DNA of 64,000 nucleotides from an uncultured Erysipelotrichaceae bacterium (lineage in GTDB: Bacteria > Bacillota_I > Bacilli_A > Erysipelotrichales > Erysipelotrichaceae). The stretch is from assembly GCA_947036815.1 (NCBI GenBank), contig CAMQRS010000001.1:16732-80731 (forward strand), given 5' to 3'. Position 1 is the first letter of the stretch. Each line of letters begins with the position of its first letter. The notes under the pieces are model-generated. The model ran no database searches and had not been told where the DNA came from. It worked only from the letters and a program-made list of their open reading frames with translations. Below, one piece after another: positions 7,835 to 16,717 of this stretch. The position numbers and the translations under genes were made by a program.

Positions 7835-7861
7835 AAAAAAAGAACGACGCATCGTTCTTTT
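7835..7861 (-). terminator. Terminator of the tmk-holB-ricT-rsmI operon
   Basis: AAAAGAACGA (7838-7847) pairs with TCGTTCTTTT (7852-7861), loop CGCA, with a U-tail on the minus strand; it follows the rsmI stop by 7 nt. Confidence 0.9.
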
Positions 7862-7867
7862 CACTTA

Positions 7868-8716
7868 CTAATTTAATCCGTGGTATTCCTTATATAATTC
7901 ATTTTTAGAAATACCGTATTCTTTAGCAATTTTCTTTATTGCTTCTTTTGTTGTCATACCATCTGCACTATACGTATCTACTAGTCCCGTAAGTGCTCCT
8001 ACTTCAACTACTTCTTTTTCTTTGTTACTTCCTTCTACTACAATTACCATTTCTCCACGTAAACTACCCGCAACACTCATTACTTCTGCAATATTTCCAC
8101 GAATAAATTCTTCATGTTTCTTAGTAAGTTCTCTTGCTAAACATATTTCACGATTTCCTAATACATCTAAGCAGCTTTGCAACATTTTTTCAATGCGGTG
8201 TGGTGCTTCATATAAAATAAATGTATAAGGCAGATCTTTTAATTCATGTAATGAATGTACTCGCTCTTTTTCCGAATTTCCTAAGAATCCGTAAAATAAA
8301 TATGGTTGTGCAACAATCCCACTAGCTACTAGTGCGTTAATCGCTGCATTACTTCCACTGATTGGAACAATTGGGAATCCTTCTGCTAATACTTCTTTCA
8401 CTACATATTGTCCAGGATCACTTAACAAGGGATACCCTGCATCACTTACTAAAGCAATACTTAATCCTTCTTGTAACATCTTCAACAATCCTTTTGCACT
8501 CTCTTTTTCATTGTGCATATGATGCGCTATTACTCTCGTTTTAATATCAAAATGATGTAATAGTTTCATTGTATTTCTAGTATCTTCTGCTGCAATGATA
8601 TCTACACTCCCTAACACTTCTATGGCTCTCGGTGTTAGTTCACTTAAATTTCCAATGGGAGTAGCAACTACGTAAAGTTTAGCTCCTTCATTATCAAAAC
8701 TTTTTTGACACTTCAT
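7868..8716 (-). CDS. rsmI: 16S rRNA (cytidine-1402 2'-O)-methyltransferase RsmI
   Basis: A 282-residue tetrapyrrole-methylase-fold enzyme that 2'-O-methylates C1402 in the 16S rRNA decoding centre. Signatures are LYVVATPIGNLSELTPRA (~14-31), IIAAEDTRNTMKLL (~40-53), ALVSDAGYPLLSDPG (~88-102) and ISGSNAAINALVASG. The C-terminal ~40 residues form the small helical domain (TTKEAIKKIAKEYGISKNELY). Its ATG overlaps the ricT stop by one base (TAATG), showing coupling. It is the last gene of tmk-holB-ricT-rsmI, an order like that of Bacillus with several genes missing. Confidence 0.96.
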   Translation of the reverse strand: MKCQKSFDNEGAKLYVVATPIGNLSELTPRAIEVLGSVDIIAAEDTRNTMKLLHHFDIKTRVIAHHMHNEKESAKGLLKMLQEGLSIALVSDAGYPLLSDPGQYVVKEVLAEGFPIVPISGSNAAINALVASGIVAQPYLFYGFLGNSEKERVHSLHELKDLPYTFILYEAPHRIEKMLQSCLDVLGNREICLARELTKKHEEFIRGNIAEVMSVAGSLRGEMVIVVEGSNKEKEVVEVGALTGLVDTYSADGMTTKEAIKKIAKEYGISKNELYKEYHGLN

Positions 8717-9534
8717 TAATCTTTATTCTCTAATTCAGGCCATAGTTCATCAAAACTTAAAAACTTAACATCTTCTCTATTTTCTATTTTTGCTTGTCTT
8801 ACAATTACGTTCATACTTGATAAACGGTATGTTTTTCCTTCATAGACAACTTTTGAATTTAGTTTAGGAAGTCCTTTACGTAATTCTTTGTATTGTTCAT
8901 CTTCAAATTTTAAACAACATTTTAGTTTACCACATTGTCCTGATAACTTTTGAATATTCAATGCTAATAATTGGTTTTTAGCCATATTAATAGACACCAT
9001 TTCAAAGTCATTCATAAACTTAGAACAGCATAACTCTCTACCGCATTGCCCTAGTCCACCGACCATTTTAGCCTTGATTCTAGTTCCTACTTGTTTTAAT
9101 TCTATTCTACAGTGAAAGTCACTTGCTAAGCATTTTAAAAGTTCTCTAAAATCAACACGATCTTCTGCTGCATAAGTAAAAATCAATTTACTACGATCTA
9201 GTGTATATTCAGCTTCTATTAAATTCATATCTAATTTTAGTTTACGAATTTCTTCTGCACAAAGTACTAGTGCTTCTTTTGCTTTTTCAAAATTTTCCAT
9301 GTATTTTGCTAGTTCTTCTTTACTAGCTCTACGAAGTAATGGTTTTAATGGCATATCTTTATTGTATTCATCCATTGGAATACCTTCTTTAGCGATACTA
9401 CCTAATTCATTTCCTCTAATTGTTTCAACTATTACTTTATCTCCAATACGGTAGTCATTTGATTCACTTTTAAAAGAGTACGCTCTTGTATCTTTAAAAT
9501 GAACATATGCTACATATGTATAAATCTTTTCCAT
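8716..9534 (-). CDS. ricT: PSP1-domain protein RicT (YaaT)
   Basis: A 272-residue PSP1 C-terminal domain protein, the YaaT/RicT family. The core shows the Cys-rich segment GGLGQCGRELCCSKF and, further on, GQCGKLKCCLKFEDEQY. In Bacillus RicT works with YlbF and YmcA in a complex carrying [4Fe-4S] clusters that tunes RNase Y processing of many mRNAs; by homology the same role is likely, though the partners are not in this window. GGGAGGA lies four bases before the ATG and the holB stop abuts the start codon. It sits between holB and rsmI as in other Firmicutes. Confidence 0.94.
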   Translation of the reverse strand: MEKIYTYVAYVHFKDTRAYSFKSESNDYRIGDKVIVETIRGNELGSIAKEGIPMDEYNKDMPLKPLLRRASKEELAKYMENFEKAKEALVLCAEEIRKLKLDMNLIEAEYTLDRSKLIFTYAAEDRVDFRELLKCLASDFHCRIELKQVGTRIKAKMVGGLGQCGRELCCSKFMNDFEMVSINMAKNQLLALNIQKLSGQCGKLKCCLKFEDEQYKELRKGLPKLNSKVVYEGKTYRLSSMNVIVRQAKIENREDVKFLSFDELWPELENKD

Positions 9535-10497
9535 TTAGTCCTCCCATAAATATATAAATTGATCAACTAATAACAATATATTAACTGAACGTATTATTTT
9601 ATCTTTACATTCTACCACGTTTTGTAGTAATTTTTCACGGTTCAATTGTACCATGAATTGAGCATTTTTACCCCATATATGAGTTAATTTATTATTATCC
9701 ATTCGATAACTATCTCGCAATGCACTTTCTAACATGAATAAAAAATATTTAAAGATTTTCTTTTCGTCTTTTTTACTCTTTTTAAATCCTTCGTTTTGTA
9801 GGTATACGCCTGCCAATGCTTTACTTATTTTTATTTTCTCTAGAAAGGTTTCAAACACAATACATGCGTGTTGAAATTCTTCTTCCTCGTATAAATTTTT
9901 TACTTGTTCTTTATTTGAACATAACTTTGATAATAAATAGGCATTTAATAAATCATAATCGTCTTTTATTTCATCATATAATTCTTTTGTATCATGCTGA
10001 TGAAATTGTATGATTTGACATCTTGAACTTATTGTTTCAATGACTCTCTCTTTAGAGCTCGCAATTAGAATTGCGATTGTATCATTTTGAGGTTCTTCCA
10101 AAAACTTCAATAAGGCATTTAATGCCGTAATTGTTGCATTCTCTACTCCATCTAAAATATATACTTTTTTTCCTTTTTTCTCTAGGTTTGTTTGATTGAA
10201 CTGATGTTGAATATGTAGTATATCTTCTTTTTTTATACTCTTGTCATTTCCATCTATATAAATCATATCTGAATAGTTTTGATGCATGACTCTTTCGCAA
10301 TCTGCACATACTTCACATGCGAATGGATTCGCATGTTCACATAGTAAACTTTGAATTAATAAATAGGCACACTCTTTGGTCGGTGTTCCTTTTTCTCCAA
10401 CAAATAAATAGGCATGTCCTAATGTTTGTTTGTTCAATGCATTTTCAAGTACTTGATAAACTACTTTTTGGTGTTGGAAAAGTTCTTGTTTAATCAT
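9535..10497 (-). CDS. holB: DNA polymerase III subunit delta'
   Basis: A 320-residue clamp-loader subunit. The N-terminal AAA+ region has a degenerate P-loop (FVGEKGTPTKE, no GKT), as expected for delta', which does not hydrolyse ATP. A four-Cys zinc module CEHANPFACEVCADC lies at ~52-66. VYILDGVENATITALNALLKFLEEP is the Walker B and sensor region and SSRCQ the SRC arginine-finger motif. The C-terminal domain is less conserved. The start has GGTGA upstream inside the end of tmk, leaving only 1 nt between the two genes. An order of tmk before holB is typical of Firmicutes. Confidence 0.93.
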   Translation of the reverse strand: MIKQELFQHQKVVYQVLENALNKQTLGHAYLFVGEKGTPTKECAYLLIQSLLCEHANPFACEVCADCERVMHQNYSDMIYIDGNDKSIKKEDILHIQHQFNQTNLEKKGKKVYILDGVENATITALNALLKFLEEPQNDTIAILIASSKERVIETISSRCQIIQFHQHDTKELYDEIKDDYDLLNAYLLSKLCSNKEQVKNLYEEEEFQHACIVFETFLEKIKISKALAGVYLQNEGFKKSKKDEKKIFKYFLFMLESALRDSYRMDNNKLTHIWGKNAQFMVQLNREKLLQNVVECKDKIIRSVNILLLVDQFIYLWED

Positions 10498-10498
10498 C

Positions 10499-11119
10499 TT
10501 ATTTCACCAACGATAATATTAAATGATACGTATCTTCATATACTTGATCAACGCTTTGATTCGCATCTATCACATGAATTCTTTCTTTATATCTTTGTTT
10601 TACTTGTTCATACCCTTGGGCAACTAGTGCATGGAATTCACTACCTTGAGCGTCCATGCGATCTAAACCACCTCGTGTGTTTACTCTAGATAATCCTACT
10701 TCTAAATCTACATCAAGATAAATGGTTGCATCAGGCATATGTGAATCAATTGCGAATTGATTCAATTCATATATTTCATCAATTCCTAGCCATCTTGCAT
10801 GTCCTTGATATGCAAGTGATGAATCAATAAAACGATCGCACAATACAATGCACCCACGTTCTAATGCAGGCAATACCTTTTGGACTAGATGTTGTCTTCT
10901 TGCTGCTGCATATAATAATGCTTCACAACGAGCATCCATTTCAGTGTATTCTGGATTCAATATAATACTACGTATTTCCTCGGAAATACGTATTCCACCA
11001 GGTTCTCTAGTCATTAGGACATCATATCCTTCACTCAATAATTGTTCGTATATTTTTTTCGCAATCGTTGTTTTTCCACAACCATCACATCCTTCAAACG
11101 TAATAAATTTTCCACTCAT
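10499..11119 (-). CDS. tmk: Thymidylate kinase
   Basis: A 206-residue dTMP kinase making dTDP for DNA synthesis. The P-loop is FEGCDGCGKTT (the usual Ala before Gly-Lys is Cys here). LMTREPGG is the DRX/TREPGG element, CDRFIDSSLAYQG (~94-106) the base-binding segment and DLEVGLSRVNTRGG the lid region. Length is typical. GAGGTAG precedes the ATG and an extended -10 TGGTATAAT (minus strand, 11149-11141) makes it the first gene of the operon tmk-holB-ricT-rsmI. In Bacillus a darA/yaaQ gene follows tmk; here darA is instead at 47134. Confidence 0.96.
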   Translation of the reverse strand: MSGKFITFEGCDGCGKTTIAKKIYEQLLSEGYDVLMTREPGGIRISEEIRSIILNPEYTEMDARCEALLYAAARRQHLVQKVLPALERGCIVLCDRFIDSSLAYQGHARWLGIDEIYELNQFAIDSHMPDATIYLDVDLEVGLSRVNTRGGLDRMDAQGSEFHALVAQGYEQVKQRYKERIHVIDANQSVDQVYEDTYHLILSLVK

Positions 11120-11140
11120 AGTTACTACCTCACTTTTCTT

Positions 11141-11149
11141 ATTATACCA
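11141..11149 (-). promoter_or_regulatory. Extended -10 promoter of tmk operon
   Basis: TGGTATAAT on the minus strand, 22 nt before the tmk ATG; the -35 region is weak. Confidence 0.6.
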
Positions 11150-11183
11150 TAATTATTATTATTCATATCCTATTAATGTACTG

Positions 11184-11933
11184 TCATTGTTGTAGCGAAG
11201 CACAATATGTTTGATAGATCATATCTAGTGTCATTAACACTGGAATTTGAGTCGTAATACAATCTCCATAAGCTAATAATGGGACCTTCACTACCTCTTC
11301 ACAATAGCTATATGTTTCTAGTGCATTCCCTGTAATAAGTATTGTCTTTGCACCTAGTTTAGAGGCTTGGACTAGTGATTCTATCACAGATGATTTTACC
11401 CCACTTAATGTAATGGCTATTAATAAACTGTCTTTATCTAATAAGGAAGCTTGTAGAATCATATCATCACTTTGATTAATTGCTTCTAACAGGATGGAAT
11501 GCTTCATAAACTTTATCTTCATTTCTTTTGCTGCTAAGCCAGCACTTCCCATTCCAATTACTAAGATATGCTTAGATGATTTAATGTGCTCCACAATTCT
11601 ATCTATTTGTTTCACATCTACCAAGTCCTTTATTTGACTTAATATTTGAGTGTAGGCATCTAATACAAGGCTAATCTCATTAGAGAATCTTCCATCTCTT
11701 AGTCGTAAGTTCTCTTCATAAAGATAGATGAATTCTCGATATCCGTGATATCCACACTTTTGGGCGAACCTTGAAAGAGAGGCTTCTGATACAAATAACT
11801 TATCTTTGATTACTTTAATGGAAAAATCATTTTCTTCCTTATTTTGCATGAAATAATCTGCAATTATTCGTTCCGTGTTTGTGAATGTTTGATATTTATT
11901 TTTCATTACTAAGCGTATGTTATTTTCTGGCAT
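11184..11933 (-). CDS. MurR/RpiR-family transcription regulator
   Basis: A 249-residue regulator. The N-terminal ~75 residues are the HTH_6 domain (TNTERIIADYFMQN, then LFVSEASLSRFAQKCGYHGYREF). Residues ~105-245 are a SIS sugar-phosphate-binding domain (HILVIGMGSAGLAAKEMKIKF and LLIAITLSGVKSSVIESL). Family members usually sense phosphosugars such as MurNAc-6-P. It is divergent from a SIS protein gene, with two palindromes in the shared region, so control of itself and that gene is likely. GAGAGGTACTT precedes the ATG. The exact ligand cannot be read from sequence. Confidence 0.93.
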   Translation of the reverse strand: MPENNIRLVMKNKYQTFTNTERIIADYFMQNKEENDFSIKVIKDKLFVSEASLSRFAQKCGYHGYREFIYLYEENLRLRDGRFSNEISLVLDAYTQILSQIKDLVDVKQIDRIVEHIKSSKHILVIGMGSAGLAAKEMKIKFMKHSILLEAINQSDDMILQASLLDKDSLLIAITLSGVKSSVIESLVQASKLGAKTILITGNALETYSYCEEVVKVPLLAYGDCITTQIPVLMTLDMIYQTYCASLQQ

Positions 11934-11965
11934 AAGTACCTCTCTCTTATCTTGTTGTACCTTCT

Positions 11966-12013
11966 ATTATACTGAAAGTACTTTCAACAAGAAACTATTA
12001 TTTATAGTTTCTT
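11966..12013. promoter_or_regulatory. Divergent RpiR/SIS control region with two palindromes
   Basis: TGAAAGTACTTTCA (11973-11986) is a perfect 14-bp palindrome. AAGAAACTAT (11989-11998) and ATAGTTTCTT (12004-12013) are perfect inverted arms 5 nt apart. The rpiR -10 (TATAAT on minus, 11971-11966) abuts the first palindrome, so a bound protein would block that promoter. Confidence 0.6.
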
Positions 12014-12052
12014 TCCTTTTTTTGAAACTCCATTCTATTTGTTCCTATCCTA

Positions 12053-12080
12053 TTGTTTTCTACCTTTATTATTTTATAAT
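12053..12080 (+). promoter_or_regulatory. Promoter of the SIS-protein gene
   Basis: TTGTTT (12053-12058) and TATAAT (12075-12080), spacer 16, end 19 nt before the ATG. Confidence 0.6.
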
Positions 12081-12099
12081 AAAAGAAAAAGAGGTACCT

Positions 12100-12840
12100 A
12101 TGAAAAAATCTAGAGTAATCGAATTCAGTGAAATTATGCAAAGTCAATTGCATGAAGCATTAAAACAAGAAGACATATTAAAAGAAGCGAGTGAAGTAAT
12201 CGCACGCTCTATCTTAAAAGATGGTGTTGTTCATGTCTTTGGGTGTGGACATTCTCAAATGTTTGGAGAGGAGTTATGTTTTCGTACCGGTGGGTTAGTT
12301 CCTATCAATGCGATTATGATTACCCAGTATAATATTTATCCAAAAGTAAAATTATCTCAAATTATGGAACGACAAGAAGGCGTTGCACACGGTGTGCTTG
12401 CTTCTATGAATCCTCAACCTCAAGATGTGATGTTAATTGTATCAGTATCTGGACGTAATGCAGCTGTTATAGATATGGCTATTGCTGCGAAAGAGATGGG
12501 CATGAAAGTAATCTGCTTAACTTCTCTTGAGTATTCAAACAATGTTACTTCTAGACATAGTAGTGGCAAACTATTAAAAGATTTTAGTGACATTGTAATT
12601 GATATTTGTGGTCTTAAGGGTGATTCAGTATTATCCAACGATGCCGTAAGTGAAAAATTTTGTTCGACATCAACAGTTGTATCAATGAGTTTATTAGTAG
12701 GTATTATTGGTGATGTTATTGACTCGTTAGCAGCTAGTGGAATCAATCCTCCTATTTGGGTAAGTGGAAACTTAGATCGTGGAGATGAAATTAACAAGGC
12801 TTATATTGAGAAATATAGTAATAGAGTAGATATTCTATAA
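12100..12840 (+). CDS. SIS domain sugar isomerase-like protein (UPF0309 type)
   Basis: A 246-residue SIS-fold protein. Typical segments of the UPF0309 group are visible: VVHVFGCGHSQMFGEELCFRTGGLVPINA (split here: GCGHSQ and RTGGLVP), VMLIVSVSGRNAAVIDMA, and the NNVTSRHSSGKLL motif. SIS proteins of this kind bind phosphorylated aminosugars, but no reaction is established for the group. The start is the ATG at 12100 with GAGGTA upstream; the frame is open further 5' but without a site. It is divergent from an RpiR regulator whose SIS domain probably binds a related sugar phosphate. A shared terminator lies between it and the MATE gene. Confidence 0.9.
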   Translation: MKKSRVIEFSEIMQSQLHEALKQEDILKEASEVIARSILKDGVVHVFGCGHSQMFGEELCFRTGGLVPINAIMITQYNIYPKVKLSQIMERQEGVAHGVLASMNPQPQDVMLIVSVSGRNAAVIDMAIAAKEMGMKVICLTSLEYSNNVTSRHSSGKLLKDFSDIVIDICGLKGDSVLSNDAVSEKFCSTSTVVSMSLLVGIIGDVIDSLAASGINPPIWVSGNLDRGDEINKAYIEKYSNRVDIL

Positions 12841-12845
12841 CACAT

Positions 12846-12877
12846 AAAAAAAACAAAACGCGTAGTTTTGTTTTTTT
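12846..12877. terminator. Bidirectional terminator, SIS gene / MATE gene
   Basis: AACAAAAC (12852-12859) pairs with GTTTTGTT (12865-12872), extended by A and T runs on both sides. Confidence 0.85.
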
Positions 12878-14225
12878 ATGCTTCAATTGAATTAAATTGT
12901 TTCTTCACAAAGTATTCCATACAAATAATAGTTAATACTAGACACACCACTTCTGCAATTAGATACGAATACCAAACTAAATTGATATCTCCCATTAAAG
13001 AGAAGCAGTAAGCAACTGGTAACAATACGACTAATTGTCTAAGTAGTGAGATGACCATGGCACTAAAACTATGGCCTAATGCTTGGAAAGCACTTCCTAA
13101 AATCATACTCACTCCTGCGAATAAGAAATGGAAACTTATAATACGTAATGCGGGAATACCAATAACCATCATTTCATCAGAAGCGTTAAATATTTCTAGT
13201 GCGAATTGAGGAAACAATTGGAATAATCCAAAACTAAATACAAGGATGCAACATGCATAGAAGATTCCTACTTTAATTGCAGCAAAGATACGTTGCTTTT
13301 GTTTAGCTCCATAGTTAAATGCGATAATAGGTACAATGGCATTGTTTAATCCAAATACTGGCATATAGGCAAAGCTTTGTAGTTTAATATAGATTCCAAA
13401 AAATGCAGTGGCTGTGTGTGAGAACCCCAATAAAATTTGATTCATCCCAAACGTCATTACACTTGAGATACTTCCCATAATGATACTAGGTACTCCAATT
13501 ATATATATTTCTTTTATGTAGGTTGTATTTATCTTGAACTGTTTCAATGACAATATTATTTCTTTATTATATTTAGTATTAAAGTAATAGGCACATAGAC
13601 ATGCACATAATTGACCAATCACCGTAGCAATGGCAGCACCTTTAACTCCCATCATTGGCATTCCAAACAATCCAAAAATTAAAATAGGATCTAATACAAT
13701 ATTAATAATAGCTCCTGTTGCTTGAGTAACCATACTAATCATAGATCTACCCGTTGCTTGTAATAGACGCTCAAAAGTAATTTGTATAAAGATACCCATA
13801 GAGAATATACAACAAACCCCTACATAATCCATTCCGTATTCATATACTCTTCCTTCGATTCCTTGTACTTCAAAATAAAATGAAGAGAAGAATAATGCGA
13901 ATACAACAAACAATAGACTTGAACCTATTGCCAATACTATCCCGTGCATCGCGATTGAGTTTGCCTTTGTATAATTTCTTTCCCCTAAACTTCTAGATAA
14001 TAAAGCATTCATTCCAACCGCTGTTCCTGCTGCAACAGCAATCATTAGATTTTGAATAGGAAACACTAAAGATAGTGCCGTTAATGCATCCTCATTAATT
14101 TGAGCTACATACATACTATCTACGATATTATACAACGCTTGGATAAGCATTGAAATCATAATTGGAATAGACATATTTAATACTAATTTATTGATGGGCA
14201 TAGTACCCATTTTGTTTTGATTCAT
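12876..14225 (-). CDS. MATE family efflux transporter
   Basis: A 449-residue multidrug/oligosaccharide flippase-superfamily transporter with about 12 membrane helices in two homologous halves. N-terminal family features are LNMSIPIMISMLIQALYNIVDSMYVAQ and GTAVGMNALLSRSLGE; the second half repeats the pattern (FGLNNAIVPIIAFNYGAKQ). The substrate cannot be predicted; Na+- or H+-driven export of cationic compounds is usual. GAGGTAATCTTT precedes the ATG. It is monocistronic, divergent from the TPR/DUF4037 gene and convergent with the SIS gene. Confidence 0.95.
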   Translation of the reverse strand: MNQNKMGTMPINKLVLNMSIPIMISMLIQALYNIVDSMYVAQINEDALTALSLVFPIQNLMIAVAAGTAVGMNALLSRSLGERNYTKANSIAMHGIVLAIGSSLLFVVFALFFSSFYFEVQGIEGRVYEYGMDYVGVCCIFSMGIFIQITFERLLQATGRSMISMVTQATGAIINIVLDPILIFGLFGMPMMGVKGAAIATVIGQLCACLCAYYFNTKYNKEIILSLKQFKINTTYIKEIYIIGVPSIIMGSISSVMTFGMNQILLGFSHTATAFFGIYIKLQSFAYMPVFGLNNAIVPIIAFNYGAKQKQRIFAAIKVGIFYACCILVFSFGLFQLFPQFALEIFNASDEMMVIGIPALRIISFHFLFAGVSMILGSAFQALGHSFSAMVISLLRQLVVLLPVAYCFSLMGDINLVWYSYLIAEVVCLVLTIICMEYFVKKQFNSIEA

Positions 14226-14350
14226 AAAGATTACCTCACTAAACCTCTTTAGTTTACTAGAAAGAATGTATCAATACAAGAAGTTAATTTTTATAAGCAT
14301 TACCATTGCATTTATTGCCTATCTTTTATACACTATTTATAGAGGTAACT

Positions 14351-16051
14351 ATGGAACAAATAAGAAACAAAATAGATTTACTATATAGAGAAAATAAACT
14401 TGAAGAAGCCTATACGTATTTATTGGATTGTTTTGAACAAGCAATGATCCAAAAAGATGATTTACTAGTACTTGGTATCTTAAGTGAATTGCTTGGATAT
14501 TATCGAGTGCATGCCATGTTTGACTTAGGAAATAAAATGGCTAAAAATGCATTACAATTATTGAATAATATGAAGATGGAAGACACGATCATTGCAGCGA
14601 CTACGTATTTAAATATTGCTACATTGTATCGTGCTCAAAAACATAATCAAGAAGCTTATGACTTATTTATAAAATGCATGCACATTTATAATCATACACT
14701 TGATGAACAAGATGAACGATATATTGCTTTATACAATAACATGAGTTTAGCTCTACATGAATTAAATGACTTAGATACTGCTTTGGAGTATGCTACTAAA
14801 GCGTTATCGTTATTACTTGAATCAAATACAAACCAAACCTACATAGCTATAACCAAAACAAATATAGCTCAAGTATATTTCAGTATGAATAATTTAGATG
14901 AAGGTGTCCTAATGTTGGAAGGTGCGATTGAATTGTTTATTCAATATGATCCTACTTCTCCTCATTATAATGCAGCTTTAGCAAGTCTTGCTCAAAGCTA
15001 CTATATTCAAAAAGACTACACAAACTCACTTCGTATCTATGAAGATGTCATGAACAACATTCAGAAGAAGTACGGAAAAAATGCAGACTATGAGAGTGTT
15101 AAATCAAACTATGAATTCATTAAGACTCATCTAAACAACAGAGGCTTTGGAATGCAACTTTGTTTTGACTACTATCAAGAGTTTGCTAGACCTATGCTGG
15201 AGAATAACTTCCCTTCTCTTCTTGAACATATGGCAATTGGTTTAATTGGCTTCGGTTCTGAATGTTTAGGTTTTGATGATGAATTATCTAGAGATCATGA
15301 TTTTGGTCCAAGTTTTTGTATCTTCTTACCTAAAGTAATCTATGATGTTCATCACAAGCAACTACAAGCCGCCTACGATCAATTACCTACTACTTATCAG
15401 GGGTATACAAGAATTACTAGTGAACAAGGACATGGCAGAGTGGGGGTCTTATGTATCGAAGACTATGTATACTCAATGATTGGTACTTTAGACTTAAGTA
15501 CTATCAATTGGTTTTCATTCGATGAATCAAACGTATTAGCACTAACCAATGGTGAATTATGGCTTGACCATGAAGGAATGCTTACCAAGGTTCGTAAAAC
15601 ATTGCAGTATTATCCCAGTGATGTACGCTTAAAAAAACTAGTGAAATCCATTGCGAAAATGGCACAATCAGGACAATACAATTATGCACGATGCTTAGCA
15701 CGAAATGATCTTGTAGCTGCTAACTTTGCACTCACTGAGTTCATGAAAGAAACCATATCTTGTATCTACTTACTAAATAAGGTGTATCAACCATTTTATA
15801 AATGGAGTTATCAAGGACTAAGACGTCTACCTATATTACATGAACTAGCAAGTGATATTCAATCACTCTTAATCATAGAGAATGAAGATAAAATCGAAGT
15901 GATAGAAAACATCTGTATACGCATTGTGAAAGAACTACAACACCAAAATTTGACGACACAACACGATGCTTTTCTACAAGAACATGTGAATGGAATAATG
16001 AAATTAATTAAAGATAAAAGCATACAACGTATGCATATCATGGAGGGCTAA
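14351..16051 (+). CDS. TPR protein with DUF4037 nucleotidyltransferase-like domain
   Basis: A 566-residue protein. Residues ~1-235 are tetratricopeptide-like repeats (TYLNIATLYRAQKHNQEAYDLF, YNNMSLALHELNDLDTALEYA and TKTNIAQVYFSMNNLDEGV are separate units). Residues ~265-560 match DUF4037: GSECLGFDDELSRDHDFGPSF resembles the GS...DxD metal-binding core of minimal nucleotidyltransferases, followed by a helical region with YKWSYQGLRRLP. No substrate is known. The start is the ATG at 14351 with GAGGTAACT upstream; the open frame further 5' has no site. A DUF4125 gene starts 3 nt after its stop, and the two probably act together. Confidence 0.85.
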   Translation: MEQIRNKIDLLYRENKLEEAYTYLLDCFEQAMIQKDDLLVLGILSELLGYYRVHAMFDLGNKMAKNALQLLNNMKMEDTIIAATTYLNIATLYRAQKHNQEAYDLFIKCMHIYNHTLDEQDERYIALYNNMSLALHELNDLDTALEYATKALSLLLESNTNQTYIAITKTNIAQVYFSMNNLDEGVLMLEGAIELFIQYDPTSPHYNAALASLAQSYYIQKDYTNSLRIYEDVMNNIQKKYGKNADYESVKSNYEFIKTHLNNRGFGMQLCFDYYQEFARPMLENNFPSLLEHMAIGLIGFGSECLGFDDELSRDHDFGPSFCIFLPKVIYDVHHKQLQAAYDQLPTTYQGYTRITSEQGHGRVGVLCIEDYVYSMIGTLDLSTINWFSFDESNVLALTNGELWLDHEGMLTKVRKTLQYYPSDVRLKKLVKSIAKMAQSGQYNYARCLARNDLVAANFALTEFMKETISCIYLLNKVYQPFYKWSYQGLRRLPILHELASDIQSLLIIENEDKIEVIENICIRIVKELQHQNLTTQHDAFLQEHVNGIMKLIKDKSIQRMHIMEG

Positions 16052-16054
16052 AAA

Positions 16055-16648
16055 ATGATAGAAAATATAATAAAAAGAGAATGGGACTTTTTTGATAAGG
16101 TAAACAATATTGGAGGTAGAGCCAATTGTCAAGATAATTATCCAACCTTCTACATACATAGAAAAGCACAATTTTTAAACTTTGATGAACAAACACTTCA
16201 ATCTTATTTAGATGATTTAATTCGTTATGAAGCAATTCATTTAAATCCAATTACGTTGAAATATGCATATATGATGGAGTCTAATGATCCGATTCACTAT
16301 AACGAAATTAAAGATCAGATACCTGCCATTGATGATAAAACAAAACTTATTGTTGATGAATTAGTAGCTATTCATTTGGAAATGTTGAAGGAATGTAATC
16401 AAAAGTATCCTAAATTTGCTTCTATTTCTAGAGATGTTAATGCAAGTGATGACAATGAAAACAATACTTCTTATGAAACTTATTTACGTGGAGAATTATA
16501 CACATATTCACCGAACACCTTAGCTAGTTATGCCAAAATGATAATTCATATGGTTCACAACAAGATTAATTTTGTATTAAACAATCGTGATTCTTGTGCT
16601 AAAGAATATGGTTATTTATCAATAGATGATGCAGAATCTAAAATTTAA
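16055..16648 (+). CDS. DUF4125 family protein
   Basis: A 197-residue soluble protein of the DUF4125 type. Characteristic parts are IIKREWDFFDKVNNIGGRANCQDNYPTF (an N-terminal helix with REW and the RA(x)CQ(D) element), a helical middle, and the C-terminal SRDVNASDD...TSYETYLRGELYTYS. Function is unknown. It lies 3 nt after the TPR/DUF4037 gene with its own GGAGGG site, the two families being frequent neighbours. I infer a two-component module in which the DUF4037 partner could modify a nucleotide-accepting target; nothing in the sequence proves that. Confidence 0.85.
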   Translation: MIENIIKREWDFFDKVNNIGGRANCQDNYPTFYIHRKAQFLNFDEQTLQSYLDDLIRYEAIHLNPITLKYAYMMESNDPIHYNEIKDQIPAIDDKTKLIVDELVAIHLEMLKECNQKYPKFASISRDVNASDDNENNTSYETYLRGELYTYSPNTLASYAKMIIHMVHNKINFVLNNRDSCAKEYGYLSIDDAESKI

Positions 16649-16717
16649 TTTTTGTTTCTCTAGCAAGATAGAGTATGTTATACTTTATTTAAATGGGGAA
16701 AATAAGAGGGAGTTTTT

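Noticed and set aside
12420..12797. 125-codon minus-strand frame inside the SIS gene
   Set aside because: Antisense to conserved SIS-domain codons with no start signals.
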